From CAVROT01 sp963722905 (lineage in GTDB: Bacteria > Pseudomonadota > Alphaproteobacteria > Rhodobacterales > Rhodobacteraceae): a stretch of DNA of 64,000 nucleotides. The notes below the pieces were generated by a model. It had not been told where the DNA came from, ran no database searches, and was given only the letters and a program-made list of their open reading frames with translations. Location: contig CAVROT010000006.1 of assembly GCA_963722905.1 (NCBI GenBank), positions 186,001-250,000 of the forward strand, in the 5' to 3' direction. Both the position numbers and the translations under genes were made by a program. Every line of letters starts with the position of its first letter. Positions within the stretch are counted from its first letter, which is position 1. Positions 8,817 to 17,055 of the stretch are shown here, piece by piece.

Positions 8817-9655
8817 GACAGCCAGGGTCGCATAAGCACGTCGCGCACGCCGTCGTCCACATCGGGCCGCACGCCGAACCAGCGTTCGAATGCCGGCACG
8901 GCCTGGTGGATCAGCATTCCCAGCCCGTCTACCGTGATGCAGCCGAGGTTCGCGGCCTGACGCAAGAGCGGCGTCTCAAGAGGGGTGTAGACCAGATCGC
9001 TGACGACGGCCTCGGGCGACAGTCCGTCAAGCGGCACCCGGAACGCCGACTTGCCGGTCATGCCCAGTGACGTAGCGTTCACGACCGTCGCCGCGTCGTC
9101 CAGCGTGTTGGCCGCCTGCACCCAGTCATAGACGGTGATGCGGGCACCGAACTCGCGTCGCAGCGCCTCGGACCGCTGGCGGGTGCGGTTCGTCAGGCGC
9201 ACCTCGGGCGCGCCTGCGTCCAGGAGCGAGATGATGACGGCCCGCGCAGCCCCGCCCGCGCCGAATACGACGGCCGGCCCGCGCCGCGGCTCCCACCCCG
9301 GTGCGCCGTGCCGGAGGTTCTCGATGAAGCCGTAGCCGTCGGTATTGTCGGCATGGATCTTGCCGTCGGCCCGAAAGATCAGGGTGTTGGCCGCCCCGAT
9401 CAGCGCCGCCCGGTCGGTGATGACATCGGCGATGTCCATCACGGCCTCCTTGTGGGGTATCGTCACGTTGCACCCGACGAACCCCATGCGCGGCATCGTC
9501 GCGATCACGTCCCGCAGGTCGGACTGTGCGACGTCCATGGGGATATAGTACCCCGGAAGGCCGGCCTTTCGCAGCCAGTGACGATGCAATGCGGGCGAAC
9601 GGCTGTACGCCACCGGGGATCCGATGACGCCGGCCAGCGGTATCCGGTCGGTCAT
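8813..9655 (-). CDS. aroE: Shikimate dehydrogenase (NADP+)
   Basis: AroE reduces 3-dehydroshikimate to shikimate in aromatic amino-acid synthesis. The 280-residue protein shows the shikimate site SPVAYSRSPALH, the catalytic lysine in VTIPHKEAVMD, an asparagine/aspartate pair (AANTLI, NTDGYGF), and the NADP loop VFGAGGAARAV. Its start overlaps the maf stop by 4 bp and its stop overlaps coaE by 4 bp. Confidence 0.95.
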   Translation of the reverse strand: MTDRIPLAGVIGSPVAYSRSPALHRHWLRKAGLPGYYIPMDVAQSDLRDVIATMPRMGFVGCNVTIPHKEAVMDIADVITDRAALIGAANTLIFRADGKIHADNTDGYGFIENLRHGAPGWEPRRGPAVVFGAGGAARAVIISLLDAGAPEVRLTNRTRQRSEALRREFGARITVYDWVQAANTLDDAATVVNATSLGMTGKSAFRVPLDGLSPEAVVSDLVYTPLETPLLRQAANLGCITVDGLGMLIHQAVPAFERWFGVRPDVDDGVRDVLMRPWLS

Positions 9656-10249
9656 GGCGGCACCGTGCCCCTATCGATCAGCCACGACAAGAGAGGCAGC
9701 AGCGGCAGGCCCAGAACCGCGAAATGATCGCCCTCGACGCGGGTGAAGAGTCGCGCGCCCTGCTCCTCGATCCGGTAGGCCCCGACGCTGCCGGCCACGT
9801 CGGGCCAGGTCCGGTCCAGATAGGTATCGACCTCGGCGACCGTAAGCGGACGCATGTGAAGGACGGTTGTGGCGACATGGCGCCAGACCGGTTGGCCGGC
9901 CTCGCACGCGACGACGGCACTGTGCAAGCGATGCGAACCGCCGCCGAGCGTCACGAGTTGCCGCGCGGCGTCGTCACGATCGGCGGGCTTTCCCCAGGCG
10001 GCGCCCTCATGTTCCAGGATCTGGTCGCAGCCGAGGACCAGGGCATCCGCGACGCGGCCGGCGACCTTCGCCGCCTTCGCCTCGGCCAGAACATCCGCCA
10101 TGTCGCGCGGCGTCGCGCCGTCGGCGTGCAGGGCGTCGCCGCAACCCCGCCTCGTCCACGCGGGCCCGGACGATCTCGATCTTCAGACCGGCGCGACGCA
10201 GCATGTCGGCCCGTGTGGCAGACCCCGACGCGAGGACGATCCGCGTCAT
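9652..10249 (-). pseudogene. maf: Maf-family nucleotide pyrophosphatase, split by a one-base frameshift
   Basis: Maf proteins hydrolyse non-canonical or methylated nucleoside triphosphates. The N-terminal 35 residues (MTRIVLASGSATRADMLR, ARVDEAG) read from 10249, but the conserved continuation (DGATPRDMADVLAEAKA, ALVLGCDQILEHEG, then VGAYRIEEQGARLFTRVEGD) is in another frame. Removing one C at plus-strand position 10139 or 10140 restores an uninterrupted protein of about 198 residues whose junction reads DEAGLRDALHADGA, exactly the family pattern. Everything else is intact, including catalytic-site residues, so this is either a recent mutation or a sequencing error. It heads the run maf-aroE-coaE-dnaQ; its stop overlaps the aroE start. 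Confidence 0.85.
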
Positions 10250-10606
10250 GGCTTGTGGACGGACGGGTGACGGATCGCCCGGAATGGCCCTGTCGCGCGA
10301 GCGGCCGGAACGGTCGTCATCGGCTCGGCCGGTTCCTCAACACTCATCCCGATTCAGTCCCCGTGTATCGTGCATTGGGCCGGCCGATGGCGGATCGGGG
10401 GTATCGCGCGCAGTTTTCTGTATGTTCCCCGAAAACGGCGATACTGGAATAGGGTAACTACTTATTCTGCATATATTAATCTATCAACCCCCAGAACCGG
10501 CCCCGTCGCGACGGGCGCGGTGGACTGGTCCTCCGTGCGTACTTATCCCCTGCCCTACCTACCAAATCAACTTTTCTTCTTACTTGTTTTATTGTCAGTG
10601 AGCGGC
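10250..10606. promoter_or_regulatory. Divergent region between maf and hemJ with an AT-rich tract
   Basis: 357 bases without a gene. A tract at about 10445-10490 and another at 10555-10595 are strikingly AT-rich for this genome, as expected of a promoter or leader for hemJ. The string CCCCTGCCCTA occurs at 10547-10557 and again at 11107-11117 ahead of rho. I cannot fix a -35/-10 pair for hemJ with confidence. Confidence 0.4.
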
Positions 10607-11074
10607 ATGTCGGACCTCCTCATCGCGGCCTATCCATGGACGAAGTCCCTGCATGTGATCGCCGTGATCGCCTGGATGGCGGGCCTCTTCTATCTGCCGC
10701 GTCTCTTCGTCTATCATGTTGAGGTGGTGGCCGGCTCGGCGGCGACGGAAGATCTGTTCCGCACGATGGAGCGGCGGTTGCTCAAAGCCATCATGACGCC
10801 TGCCATGCTGGCCTCCTGGGCGTTCGGTCTGGCGCTGGTCTGGACCCCCGGGGTCGTGGATTGGGGCCTCGTGTGGCCCTGGGCCAAGGCAGCAGCGGTG
10901 CTGGGCATGACCTGGTTCCACATGTGGTGCGCACGACATCGCCGACTGTTGGCAGAGGGCTCGTCCGTCGCAACGGGGCGGCACTACCGCATGATGAACG
11001 AGGTGCCGACGCTGCTGCTGATCGTCATCGTGGTATCGGTCATCGCACGGCCGTTCGGAGCATGGCTTGCCTGA
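10607..11074 (+). CDS. hemJ: Protoporphyrinogen IX oxidase HemJ
   Basis: HemJ oxidises protoporphyrinogen IX to protoporphyrin IX in the inner membrane; it replaces HemG/HemY in most alphaproteobacteria. The 155-residue protein has four hydrophobic segments with conserved residues: WTKSLHVIAVIAWMAGLFYLPR (first helix with the heme-ligand His), MERRLLKAIMTPAM, and YRMMNEVPTLL near the end. The ATG at 10607 begins 11 residues before the conserved His; a longer in-frame start would add an unrelated basic leader. It precedes rho by 125 bp, a common arrangement in the group. Confidence 0.92.
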   Translation: MSDLLIAAYPWTKSLHVIAVIAWMAGLFYLPRLFVYHVEVVAGSAATEDLFRTMERRLLKAIMTPAMLASWAFGLALVWTPGVVDWGLVWPWAKAAAVLGMTWFHMWCARHRRLLAEGSSVATGRHYRMMNEVPTLLLIVIVVSVIARPFGAWLA

Positions 11075-11092
11075 ATTTAGTCGAGGCGGCGT

Positions 11093-11121
11093 TTGACTTT
11101 GTTCTTCCCCTGCCCTAATGG
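11093..11121 (+). promoter_or_regulatory. Candidate promoter for rho
   Basis: TTGACT at 11093-11098 and TAATGG at 11116-11121 are separated by 17 bp, a normal spacing for a housekeeping promoter. The -10 match is weak. It leaves a leader of roughly 70 bases before rho, which in many bacteria is the target of Rho autoregulation. Confidence 0.4.
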
Positions 11122-11199
11122 CGTCTGGCGGGTCGTCCGACTGCGCGCTTTCCCCTCTTCTTTCCATACGCCGGACCCGGCGATCTTCAGGATACCCGC

Positions 11200-12471
11200 A
11201 TGTCACAGGACCGTCTGAACCTTGCCGACCTGAAGAAGCAGTCGCCGAAGGACCTTCTGCCGCTGGCCGAAGAACTGGAGATCGAAAACGCGTCGACGAT
11301 GCGCAAGGGCGAGATGATGTTCTCGATCCTGAAGGAGCGATCAGACGACGAGTGGATCATCGGCGGCGACGGGGTGCTGGAGGTCCTGCAGGACGGCTTC
11401 GGTTTCCTGCGATCGCCAGAGGCGAATTACCTGCCCGGCCCCGACGACATCTACGTCTCGCCCGACATGATCCGCGCCCACTCCCTGCGCACCGGCGACA
11501 CGGTCGAAGGCGTCATCCGCGGCCCTGACGAGAACGAGCGCTACTTCGCCCTGACCGAGGTCGAGGCGATCAATTTCGAGGATCCGGAGCGGAACAAGCA
11601 CAAGGTCGCCTTCGATAACCTGACGCCGCTCTATCCCGACGAGCGTATGACGATGGAACTGGACGATCCGACGGTCAAGGACCGCTCGGCGCGGATCATC
11701 GACCTCGTGTCGCCCATCGGCAAGGGCCAGCGGTCTCTGATCGTGGCGCCGCCACGGACAGGCAAGACGGTGCTGTTGCAAAACATCGCCACATCCATCG
11801 GCCGCAACCACCCCGAATGCTACCTGATCGTCCTGCTGATCGACGAGCGTCCCGAAGAAGTGACCGACATGCAGAGATCGGTGAAGGGCGAGGTCGTATC
11901 CTCCACCTTCGACGAACCGGCGACGCGTCACGTCGCGGTCAGCGAGATGGTGATCGAGAAGGCGAAGCGCCTGGTCGAGCATAAACGAGATGTAGTTATC
12001 CTACTCGATTCGATCACAAGACTAGGTAGAGCCTTCAATACCGTCGTGCCGTCGTCAGGCAAGGTCCTGACCGGCGGCGTAGATGCGAACGCGCTCCAGC
12101 GGCCCAAGCGGTTCTTCGGCGCGGCGCGGAACATCGAGGAAGGCGGCAGTCTGACGATCATCGCGACGGCCCTGATCGACACCGGCAGCCGGATGGACGA
12201 GGTCATCTTCGAAGAGTTCAAGGGCACCGGAAATTCCGAAATCGTCCTGGACCGCAAGGTCGCGGACAAGCGGGTCTATCCGGCAATGGATATCCTCAAG
12301 TCCGGAACCCGGAAGGAAGAGCTTCTGGTCGACAAGATGGACTTGCAAAAGACATACGTTCTGCGTCGTATCCTCAATCCGATGGGGACGACCGACGCCA
12401 TTGAGTTCCTGATCGGCAAGCTTAAGCAAACCAAGAACAATTCGGACTTCTTCGACTCGATGAATACCTGA
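11200..12471 (+). CDS. rho: Transcription termination factor Rho
   Basis: Rho is the hexameric RNA-dependent ATPase that ends transcription. At 423 residues it has the usual length. In order: N-terminal helical domain (LNLADLKKQSPKDL), the RNA-binding cold-shock-like domain (GVLEVLQDGFGFLRS), the P-loop PPRTGKTVLLQ, the DERPEEVTDM block, Walker B region VVILLDSITRLGRAFN, the Q-loop/R-loop region GVDANALQRPKRFFGAARN, and the C-terminal LDRKVADKRVYPA. Between about 11979 and 12038 the codons switch to ones rare in this window (CGA, GTA, CTA, ACA, AGA) although the protein is fully conserved. Confidence 0.97.
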   Translation: MSQDRLNLADLKKQSPKDLLPLAEELEIENASTMRKGEMMFSILKERSDDEWIIGGDGVLEVLQDGFGFLRSPEANYLPGPDDIYVSPDMIRAHSLRTGDTVEGVIRGPDENERYFALTEVEAINFEDPERNKHKVAFDNLTPLYPDERMTMELDDPTVKDRSARIIDLVSPIGKGQRSLIVAPPRTGKTVLLQNIATSIGRNHPECYLIVLLIDERPEEVTDMQRSVKGEVVSSTFDEPATRHVAVSEMVIEKAKRLVEHKRDVVILLDSITRLGRAFNTVVPSSGKVLTGGVDANALQRPKRFFGAARNIEEGGSLTIIATALIDTGSRMDEVIFEEFKGTGNSEIVLDRKVADKRVYPAMDILKSGTRKEELLVDKMDLQKTYVLRRILNPMGTTDAIEFLIGKLKQTKNNSDFFDSMNT

Positions 12472-12480
12472 GGTCATGCC

Positions 12481-13764
12481 ATGGACACGATCTTTGCCAT
12501 GGCGACCGCGCCGGGCAAGGCGGGTGTGGCCATCGTCAGGGTCTCGGGCCCCGACGTCAGGTCAGTTGTGGATGCAATGTGCCCCCCGCATCCCGAGCCC
12601 CGGCAGATGGTGCTCCGGCGCATCGGCTCGGCCGGGCAGGTTTTCGACCGCGGCCTGATCGTCACCTTTCCGGGGCACGCCAGCTTTACGGGCGAGGACG
12701 TTCTCGAATTTCACCTCCATGGCAGTATTGCCGTCGTCAAGGCGGTGCTGGACTGCCTGGGCGGGATCGAAGGGCTGCGTCATGCACTGCCTGGCGAATT
12801 TACGCGTCGCGCTTTCGAGAACGGCCGACTGGACCTTACACAGGTCGAGGGTCTGGCAGATCTGATCGATGCCGAAACCGAAGCGCAGCGCCGCCAATCT
12901 CAACGAGTTTTCAGCGGTGAATTCGGTCGCCTGATAGACGACTGGCGCTCCGAACTGCTCAAAGCGTCCGCCACGATGGCGGCAAGCCTCGATTTTCCTG
13001 ACGACGACGTTCCGGCTACGGTACTCGAAGGACTTCAGGAAACGATCGATACCGTCGTTCGATCCCTGGAGACCCAGATCGTTGGCCAAACAGCTTCCGA
13101 AAGGCTCCAAAACGGGTATGAGGTGGCTATCGTCGGCCCGCCGAATGTCGGGAAATCGACCTTGCTGAACTATCTGGCGGGTCGCGATGCCGCGCTGGTT
13201 TCGGATGTTCCCGGTACGACCCGGGATGTGATCGAGGTCCGGATGGATATATTGGGGTATCCCGTTACTCTGCTGGATACCGCCGGACTGCGGGATACGG
13301 CGGATGTAATCGAGTCCATGGGCGTCGAGGCGGGTATACGACGCGCCGCAGGTGCGGACCTGCGCATCATTCTCGCCGACGCATCAGAGACGTTGCCTGT
13401 ACCTGACATGGATACCGATATAGTGCTCTTTGGCAAGCAAGATCATCATGTGGACGGTAGGGATGGCATTTCCGGACTTACCGGGAATGGGGTCGATGCC
13501 GCGTTGGCCCGTATCGCTACCCACATAACGAGGCACACCAATCCGGACGTTCTAGCTACCCGTCCGAGACATCGACAGTCGATGCTAGCTGGCGTGGCGG
13601 CATTACGTGCAGCCGCTGCCGAGCTCTCTGGTAAGAACCCCAGGATCGAGATAGTGTCGGAAGAGGTTCAGGCCGCCGCCGGCGCACTCGAACAACTTAT
13701 CGGGCACATGGGCGTTGAAGACGTGCTTGGCGAGGTTTTTTCGACATTCTGTATGGGAAAGTGA
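12481..13764 (+). CDS. mnmE: tRNA uridine-5-carboxymethylaminomethyl modification GTPase MnmE
   Basis: MnmE works with MnmG to add (carboxymethyl)aminomethyl to U34 of certain tRNAs. The 427-residue protein has the N-terminal folate-binding domain (TFPGHASFTGEDVLEFH, LPGEFTRRAFENG), the inserted G domain with P-loop GPPNVGKSTL, switch PGTTRDVIE and DTAGLRDTA, and the C-terminal catalytic FCMGK. The guanine-specificity motif, normally NKxD, reads GKQD at residues 318-321, an unusual Asn to Gly change. It starts 9 bp after rho and ends 9 bp before mnmG, so the set is probably one operon. Confidence 0.94.
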   Translation: MDTIFAMATAPGKAGVAIVRVSGPDVRSVVDAMCPPHPEPRQMVLRRIGSAGQVFDRGLIVTFPGHASFTGEDVLEFHLHGSIAVVKAVLDCLGGIEGLRHALPGEFTRRAFENGRLDLTQVEGLADLIDAETEAQRRQSQRVFSGEFGRLIDDWRSELLKASATMAASLDFPDDDVPATVLEGLQETIDTVVRSLETQIVGQTASERLQNGYEVAIVGPPNVGKSTLLNYLAGRDAALVSDVPGTTRDVIEVRMDILGYPVTLLDTAGLRDTADVIESMGVEAGIRRAAGADLRIILADASETLPVPDMDTDIVLFGKQDHHVDGRDGISGLTGNGVDAALARIATHITRHTNPDVLATRPRHRQSMLAGVAALRAAAAELSGKNPRIEIVSEEVQAAAGALEQLIGHMGVEDVLGEVFSTFCMGK

Positions 13765-13765
13765 G

Positions 13766-13781
13766 CGTTTCACGTGAAACA
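13766..13781. promoter_or_regulatory. parS centromere site 1 (ParB binding)
   Basis: CGTTTCACGTGAAACA matches the near-universal 16-bp chromosomal parS palindrome at all but the first base; the inner 14 bp (13767-13780) are a perfect palindrome. It straddles the mnmE-mnmG junction, and the GTG start of mnmG lies inside it. ParB encoded at 17055 would nucleate here. Confidence 0.9.
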
Positions 13782-15652
13782 TCCGGATTATGATGTCATC
13801 GTCGTCGGAGGGGGACATGCTGGATGCGAAGCAGCGCACGCTGCCGCACGGTGTGGCTGCTCGGTAGCCCTTGTCACGATGACACCTGCCACCATCGGGG
13901 TCATGTCGTGCAATCCCGCGATTGGGGGGATCGGCAAAGGTCACCTGGTGCGTGAGATCGATGCCTTGGCCGGGATCATGGGTGTGGCGGCAGATGCCTC
14001 TGCTATCCAGTATCGCCTGCTCAACCGTAGCAAGGGCCCCGCGGTACAGGGTCCTCGGGTTCAGTCCGACCGAAATGTCTATCGGAAAACTATCCTGGAT
14101 TGCCTCACCAGACAGGAAGGAATGGATATCCTGCCTGGTACGGTCGAGGATATCAATGTGTCGGAGGGACAAGCGAGGGGAGTTGTCCTCGGGGACGGAA
14201 GCACCGTTCTGGAGTAAATCGGTCATATTGACGACGGGAACGTTCCTGGGCGGTGTTCTTCACATAGGGCCACGCATGACTGAGGGCGGTCGGCTGGGTG
14301 CTCAGCCATCCAAGGCTCTGGGCCTACGGCTCGGTGAGTTGGGGCTGCGGATGGGTCGTCTAAAGACCGGGACGCCTCCCCGGCTGAGGGGAAGCACAAT
14401 CGACTGGTCGGTGCTCGGTTCCCAACCGGGCGACGATATGCCCTCGTTCATGTCGTTCATGACAAACCAGACGGCCCTCCCGCAAATCGCGTGCGGCATC
14501 ACCTATACAAACGGCGCAACGCATGACGTCATCCGATCGGCAATTCATCTATCGGCCACGTACGGGGGCGGGATCGAAGCCCATGGACCCAGGTACTGTC
14601 CGTCTATCGAAGACAAGGTACACCGGTTCCCCGACCGGGACGGCCATCAGATATTCCTCGAGCCGGAAAGTCTGGATGGCGATACGGTTTATCCGAACGG
14701 CGTCTCTACCTCTTTGCCCGAGAACAAGCAGCTGGAATTTTTGCGAACGATCTCTGGTCTTCAAGGGGTCGAGATCACTCAGCCAGGTTATGCGGTGGAG
14801 TACAGTTTCATCGATCCGCGGTCGTTGACAGAAACATTGGAGATCAGGAACTTACCTGGTCTACGGCTTGCAGGTCAGATCAACGGAACGACCGGATACG
14901 AAGAGGCCGCGGCGCAGGGAATGGTGGCTGGGCTGATGTCCGCCTGCGAGGTCAAGGAAATGGATCCGCCGGCTTTCACGCGGGCCAATAGCTACATTGG
15001 CGTTATGATCGACGATCTCACAACCAAGGGTGTGTCCGAACCCTACCGGATGTTCACGTCTCGTGCGGAGTATCGCCTTTCTCTACGTGCCGACAATGCG
15101 GATCGGCGTCTTACGGCAATTGGGCACGCCGTCGGATGCGTTCCTGACGACCGCTGGCGCCATTTCCAAGAAAAGAGCGACGCAATTGACAAGATAACCA
15201 CACATCTCGCCTCTCGGACCCATAGCCCGTCAGCTTATGCGGCTGCCGGCATAGAAGTGCCGTCGGATGGTAGAATGAGGTCGCCGTACGATCTTTTAGC
15301 CTTTGAACATGTGACTATTCAATCTCTTGCTGACTTGTTGGGCGGCGTGAGGGTAGACGCCGATGTGATCGTGCAGGTCGAACGTGATGCCCGCTATCGT
15401 GTATACGAGGATCGCCAGAAGTCTCAGATCAATGCGCTGATGTCCGATCTGCAGACCAGGATCCCCAAGAATTTTGACTACTCACGGGTGAATGGGCTGT
15501 CCAGTGAGGTGCTGGAAAAGCTGGAGTACTGGCGCCCGGGGTCCCTTCATCGCCTCCGGACTATCGAGGGCGTGACTGCGGCGGCCGTCATGACCATAGC
15601 GGCACATCTGAAATCCGGGGTTGTACGGAAGGAGGACACCGCCGGTGTATAG
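13774..15652 (+). pseudogene. mnmG: tRNA modification enzyme MnmG (GidA), interrupted by a one-base frameshift
   Basis: MnmG is the FAD-dependent partner of MnmE. Residues 1-147 read in one frame: VIVVGGGHAGCEAA (FAD dinucleotide site), MSCNPAIGGIGKGHLVREID (catalytic Cys46) and GPAVQGPRVQSDR, ending at TAA 14215-14217. From about 14210 the next frame continues the protein without loss (SVILTTGTFLGGVLHIG, LKTGTPPRL, the second cysteine in GPRYCPSIEDK, QINGTTGYEEAAAQG, MFTSRAEYRL, FDYSRVNGLS). Dropping one base, for example T14215, gives one frame of about 625 residues, the normal length. Both catalytic cysteines and all domains survive, so the lesion is very recent or a sequencing error. The GTG start at 13774 sits inside parS; the stop overlaps rsmG by 8 bp. 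Confidence 0.88.
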
Positions 15653-16265
15653 TGTCGACGTAGACTGTGTTTCACGTGAAACACGGGAGGCATTAAGGCA
15701 TTACTCGACCATGGTTTCGGAATGGTCGAAGGCGATCAATCTCATCTCTTCCGGCGATCGCGGCAAGATATGGGAGCGGCATATCCTTGACTCCCTTCAA
15801 GTGGCCGGAGTCCCGGGCGTCGTCGCAGATTTTGGTTCTGGAGCCGGGTTCCCGGGCATCGTCATTGCTATATGCCGTCGCCGGAAAAAGCTCAGCCCGG
15901 TGTTTCTGGTCGAAAGCGATACCAGGAAATGCGCATTCCTGGATACTGTCGGACGGGAGCTCGATCTGGATATAAAGGTACTAAACGACCGGATCGAAGG
16001 GGTGCGACCGTTGAGGTGCGATACGATAATCAGCAGGGCAATGGGGTCGGTTCGGTACAACGCCGCGCTTGCTGCGCCTCACATGGCACCAGAATCGAGT
16101 CTCGTCCTCATGAAGGGCCGAAAATGGAAATCCGAGATCGAGGTGGCCGAAATGGACTGGACCTTCCATGTCGAGGATATACAAAGTTCGACAGACCCAG
16201 AGGCAAGAATTCTCAGGTTATGGAATTTGCGCCCCAGGCAGAGCGCCTTGACTCACGATGACTGA
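15645..16265 (+). CDS. rsmG: 16S rRNA (guanine-527-N7) methyltransferase RsmG (GidB)
   Basis: RsmG methylates G527 of 16S rRNA using S-adenosylmethionine. The 206-residue protein has the N-terminal SEWSKAINLIS and WERHILDSLQ, the SAM loop VADFGSGAGFPGIV, and the later ISRAMGSV. The GTG at 15645 is chosen because AGGAGG lies 9 nt upstream (15630-15635) and it overlaps the mnmG stop by 8 bp. The second parS site is embedded in codons 8-14 (C-V-S-R-E-T), so the N-terminal peptide is partly dictated by the DNA site. Its stop overlaps parA by 8 bp. Confidence 0.93.
   Translation: MYSVDVDCVSRETREALRHYSTMVSEWSKAINLISSGDRGKIWERHILDSLQVAGVPGVVADFGSGAGFPGIVIAICRRRKKLSPVFLVESDTRKCAFLDTVGRELDLDIKVLNDRIEGVRPLRCDTIISRAMGSVRYNAALAAPHMAPESSLVLMKGRKWKSEIEVAEMDWTFHVEDIQSSTDPEARILRLWNLRPRQSALTHDD
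15668..15683. promoter_or_regulatory. parS centromere site 2 (ParB binding)
   Basis: TGTTTCACGTGAAACA, a perfect 16-bp palindrome identical to the consensus bacterial parS. It lies within the 5' coding part of rsmG, 1.9 kb from site 1 and 1.4 kb from parB. Two sites so close to parAB mark this as the chromosomal partition locus, normally within a few tens of kb of the replication origin. Confidence 0.95.
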
Positions 16266-17055
16266 GATCATTGCAGTCGTTAATCAGAAGGGCGGCGTGG
16301 GAAAGACGACGACCTGCATTAACCTCGGCATGGCTTTGGCCGAGCGGGAGCATGCGACCCTGATCGTCGATCTCGACCCGCAGGGCAACGCTACGACAGG
16401 TGTCGGTATAGAGCTGACTCCGGATATGCCCACAACCTACGACCTGCTTCTCGAAGGTGCTCCGCTCAACGACGTGACCTGCAGGACGGCCATACCGTTA
16501 CTCAGTATCTGCCCGGCGAATGTCGACCTTAGTTCCGCCGATATCACGCTCTACGGACGCGAGCGCCGCAACTATTTGCTGCGGGATGCGCTGCGTGGGG
16601 ATTCAGCGCGGCGGTCAAATCTGGACTTCATCCTTATCGATTGTCCGCCGTCGTTGAGCCTTCTTACACTGAATGCCATGGTTGCGGCGAATTCCATTCT
16701 CGTCCCCCTGCAAAGCGAGTACTTCGCCCTGGAGGGCCTTTCGCAGCTTTTGGTAACCGTCCGTGAGGTCCGGCGGGACGCGAACCCTGACCTCCGCATC
16801 GAAGGAGTCGTCGTCACAATGTTTGACGGTAGGAATAGATTGGCGAATCAAGTACTTAAGGATGCGAAAGAGACGTTGGGTGATCTGGTCTACCGGACTG
16901 TCGTGCCCCGGAATGTCCGCGTCAGCGAGGCGCCCTCTTTTGCGCAGCCCGTCCTTCAATACGATAGTGCATCGAAAGGGAGTGTTGCCTATCGGCGCCT
17001 CGCGACCGAGCTTCTGGGTCGATTGGGCCTCCTGGCCCAAGAAAGGACCGCCTGA
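16258..17055 (+). CDS. parA: Chromosome partitioning ATPase ParA (Soj)
   Basis: ParA is the Walker-type ATPase that binds the nucleoid and moves ParB-parS complexes apart. The 265-residue protein has the deviant Walker A KGGVGKTTTCINLG, LIVDLDPQGNATTG, the Walker B IDCPPSLSLLTLNA and the conserved PLQSEYFALEGLSQL. No N-terminal helix-turn-helix is present, as in chromosomal ParA. It overlaps rsmG by 8 bp and shares its last base with the parB start. Confidence 0.96.
   Translation: MTEIIAVVNQKGGVGKTTTCINLGMALAEREHATLIVDLDPQGNATTGVGIELTPDMPTTYDLLLEGAPLNDVTCRTAIPLLSICPANVDLSSADITLYGRERRNYLLRDALRGDSARRSNLDFILIDCPPSLSLLTLNAMVAANSILVPLQSEYFALEGLSQLLVTVREVRRDANPDLRIEGVVVTMFDGRNRLANQVLKDAKETLGDLVYRTVVPRNVRVSEAPSFAQPVLQYDSASKGSVAYRRLATELLGRLGLLAQERTA

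Noticed and set aside
13603..14226. A minus-strand frame with MFHVKR near 13790.
   Set aside because: The peptide is produced by the parS palindrome itself; the frame lies antisense to mnmG and has no other support.
13774..15652. Programmed frameshift as an explanation for mnmG.
   Set aside because: There is no slippery run or downstream structure near 14215, and MnmG is not known to be made by frameshifting.
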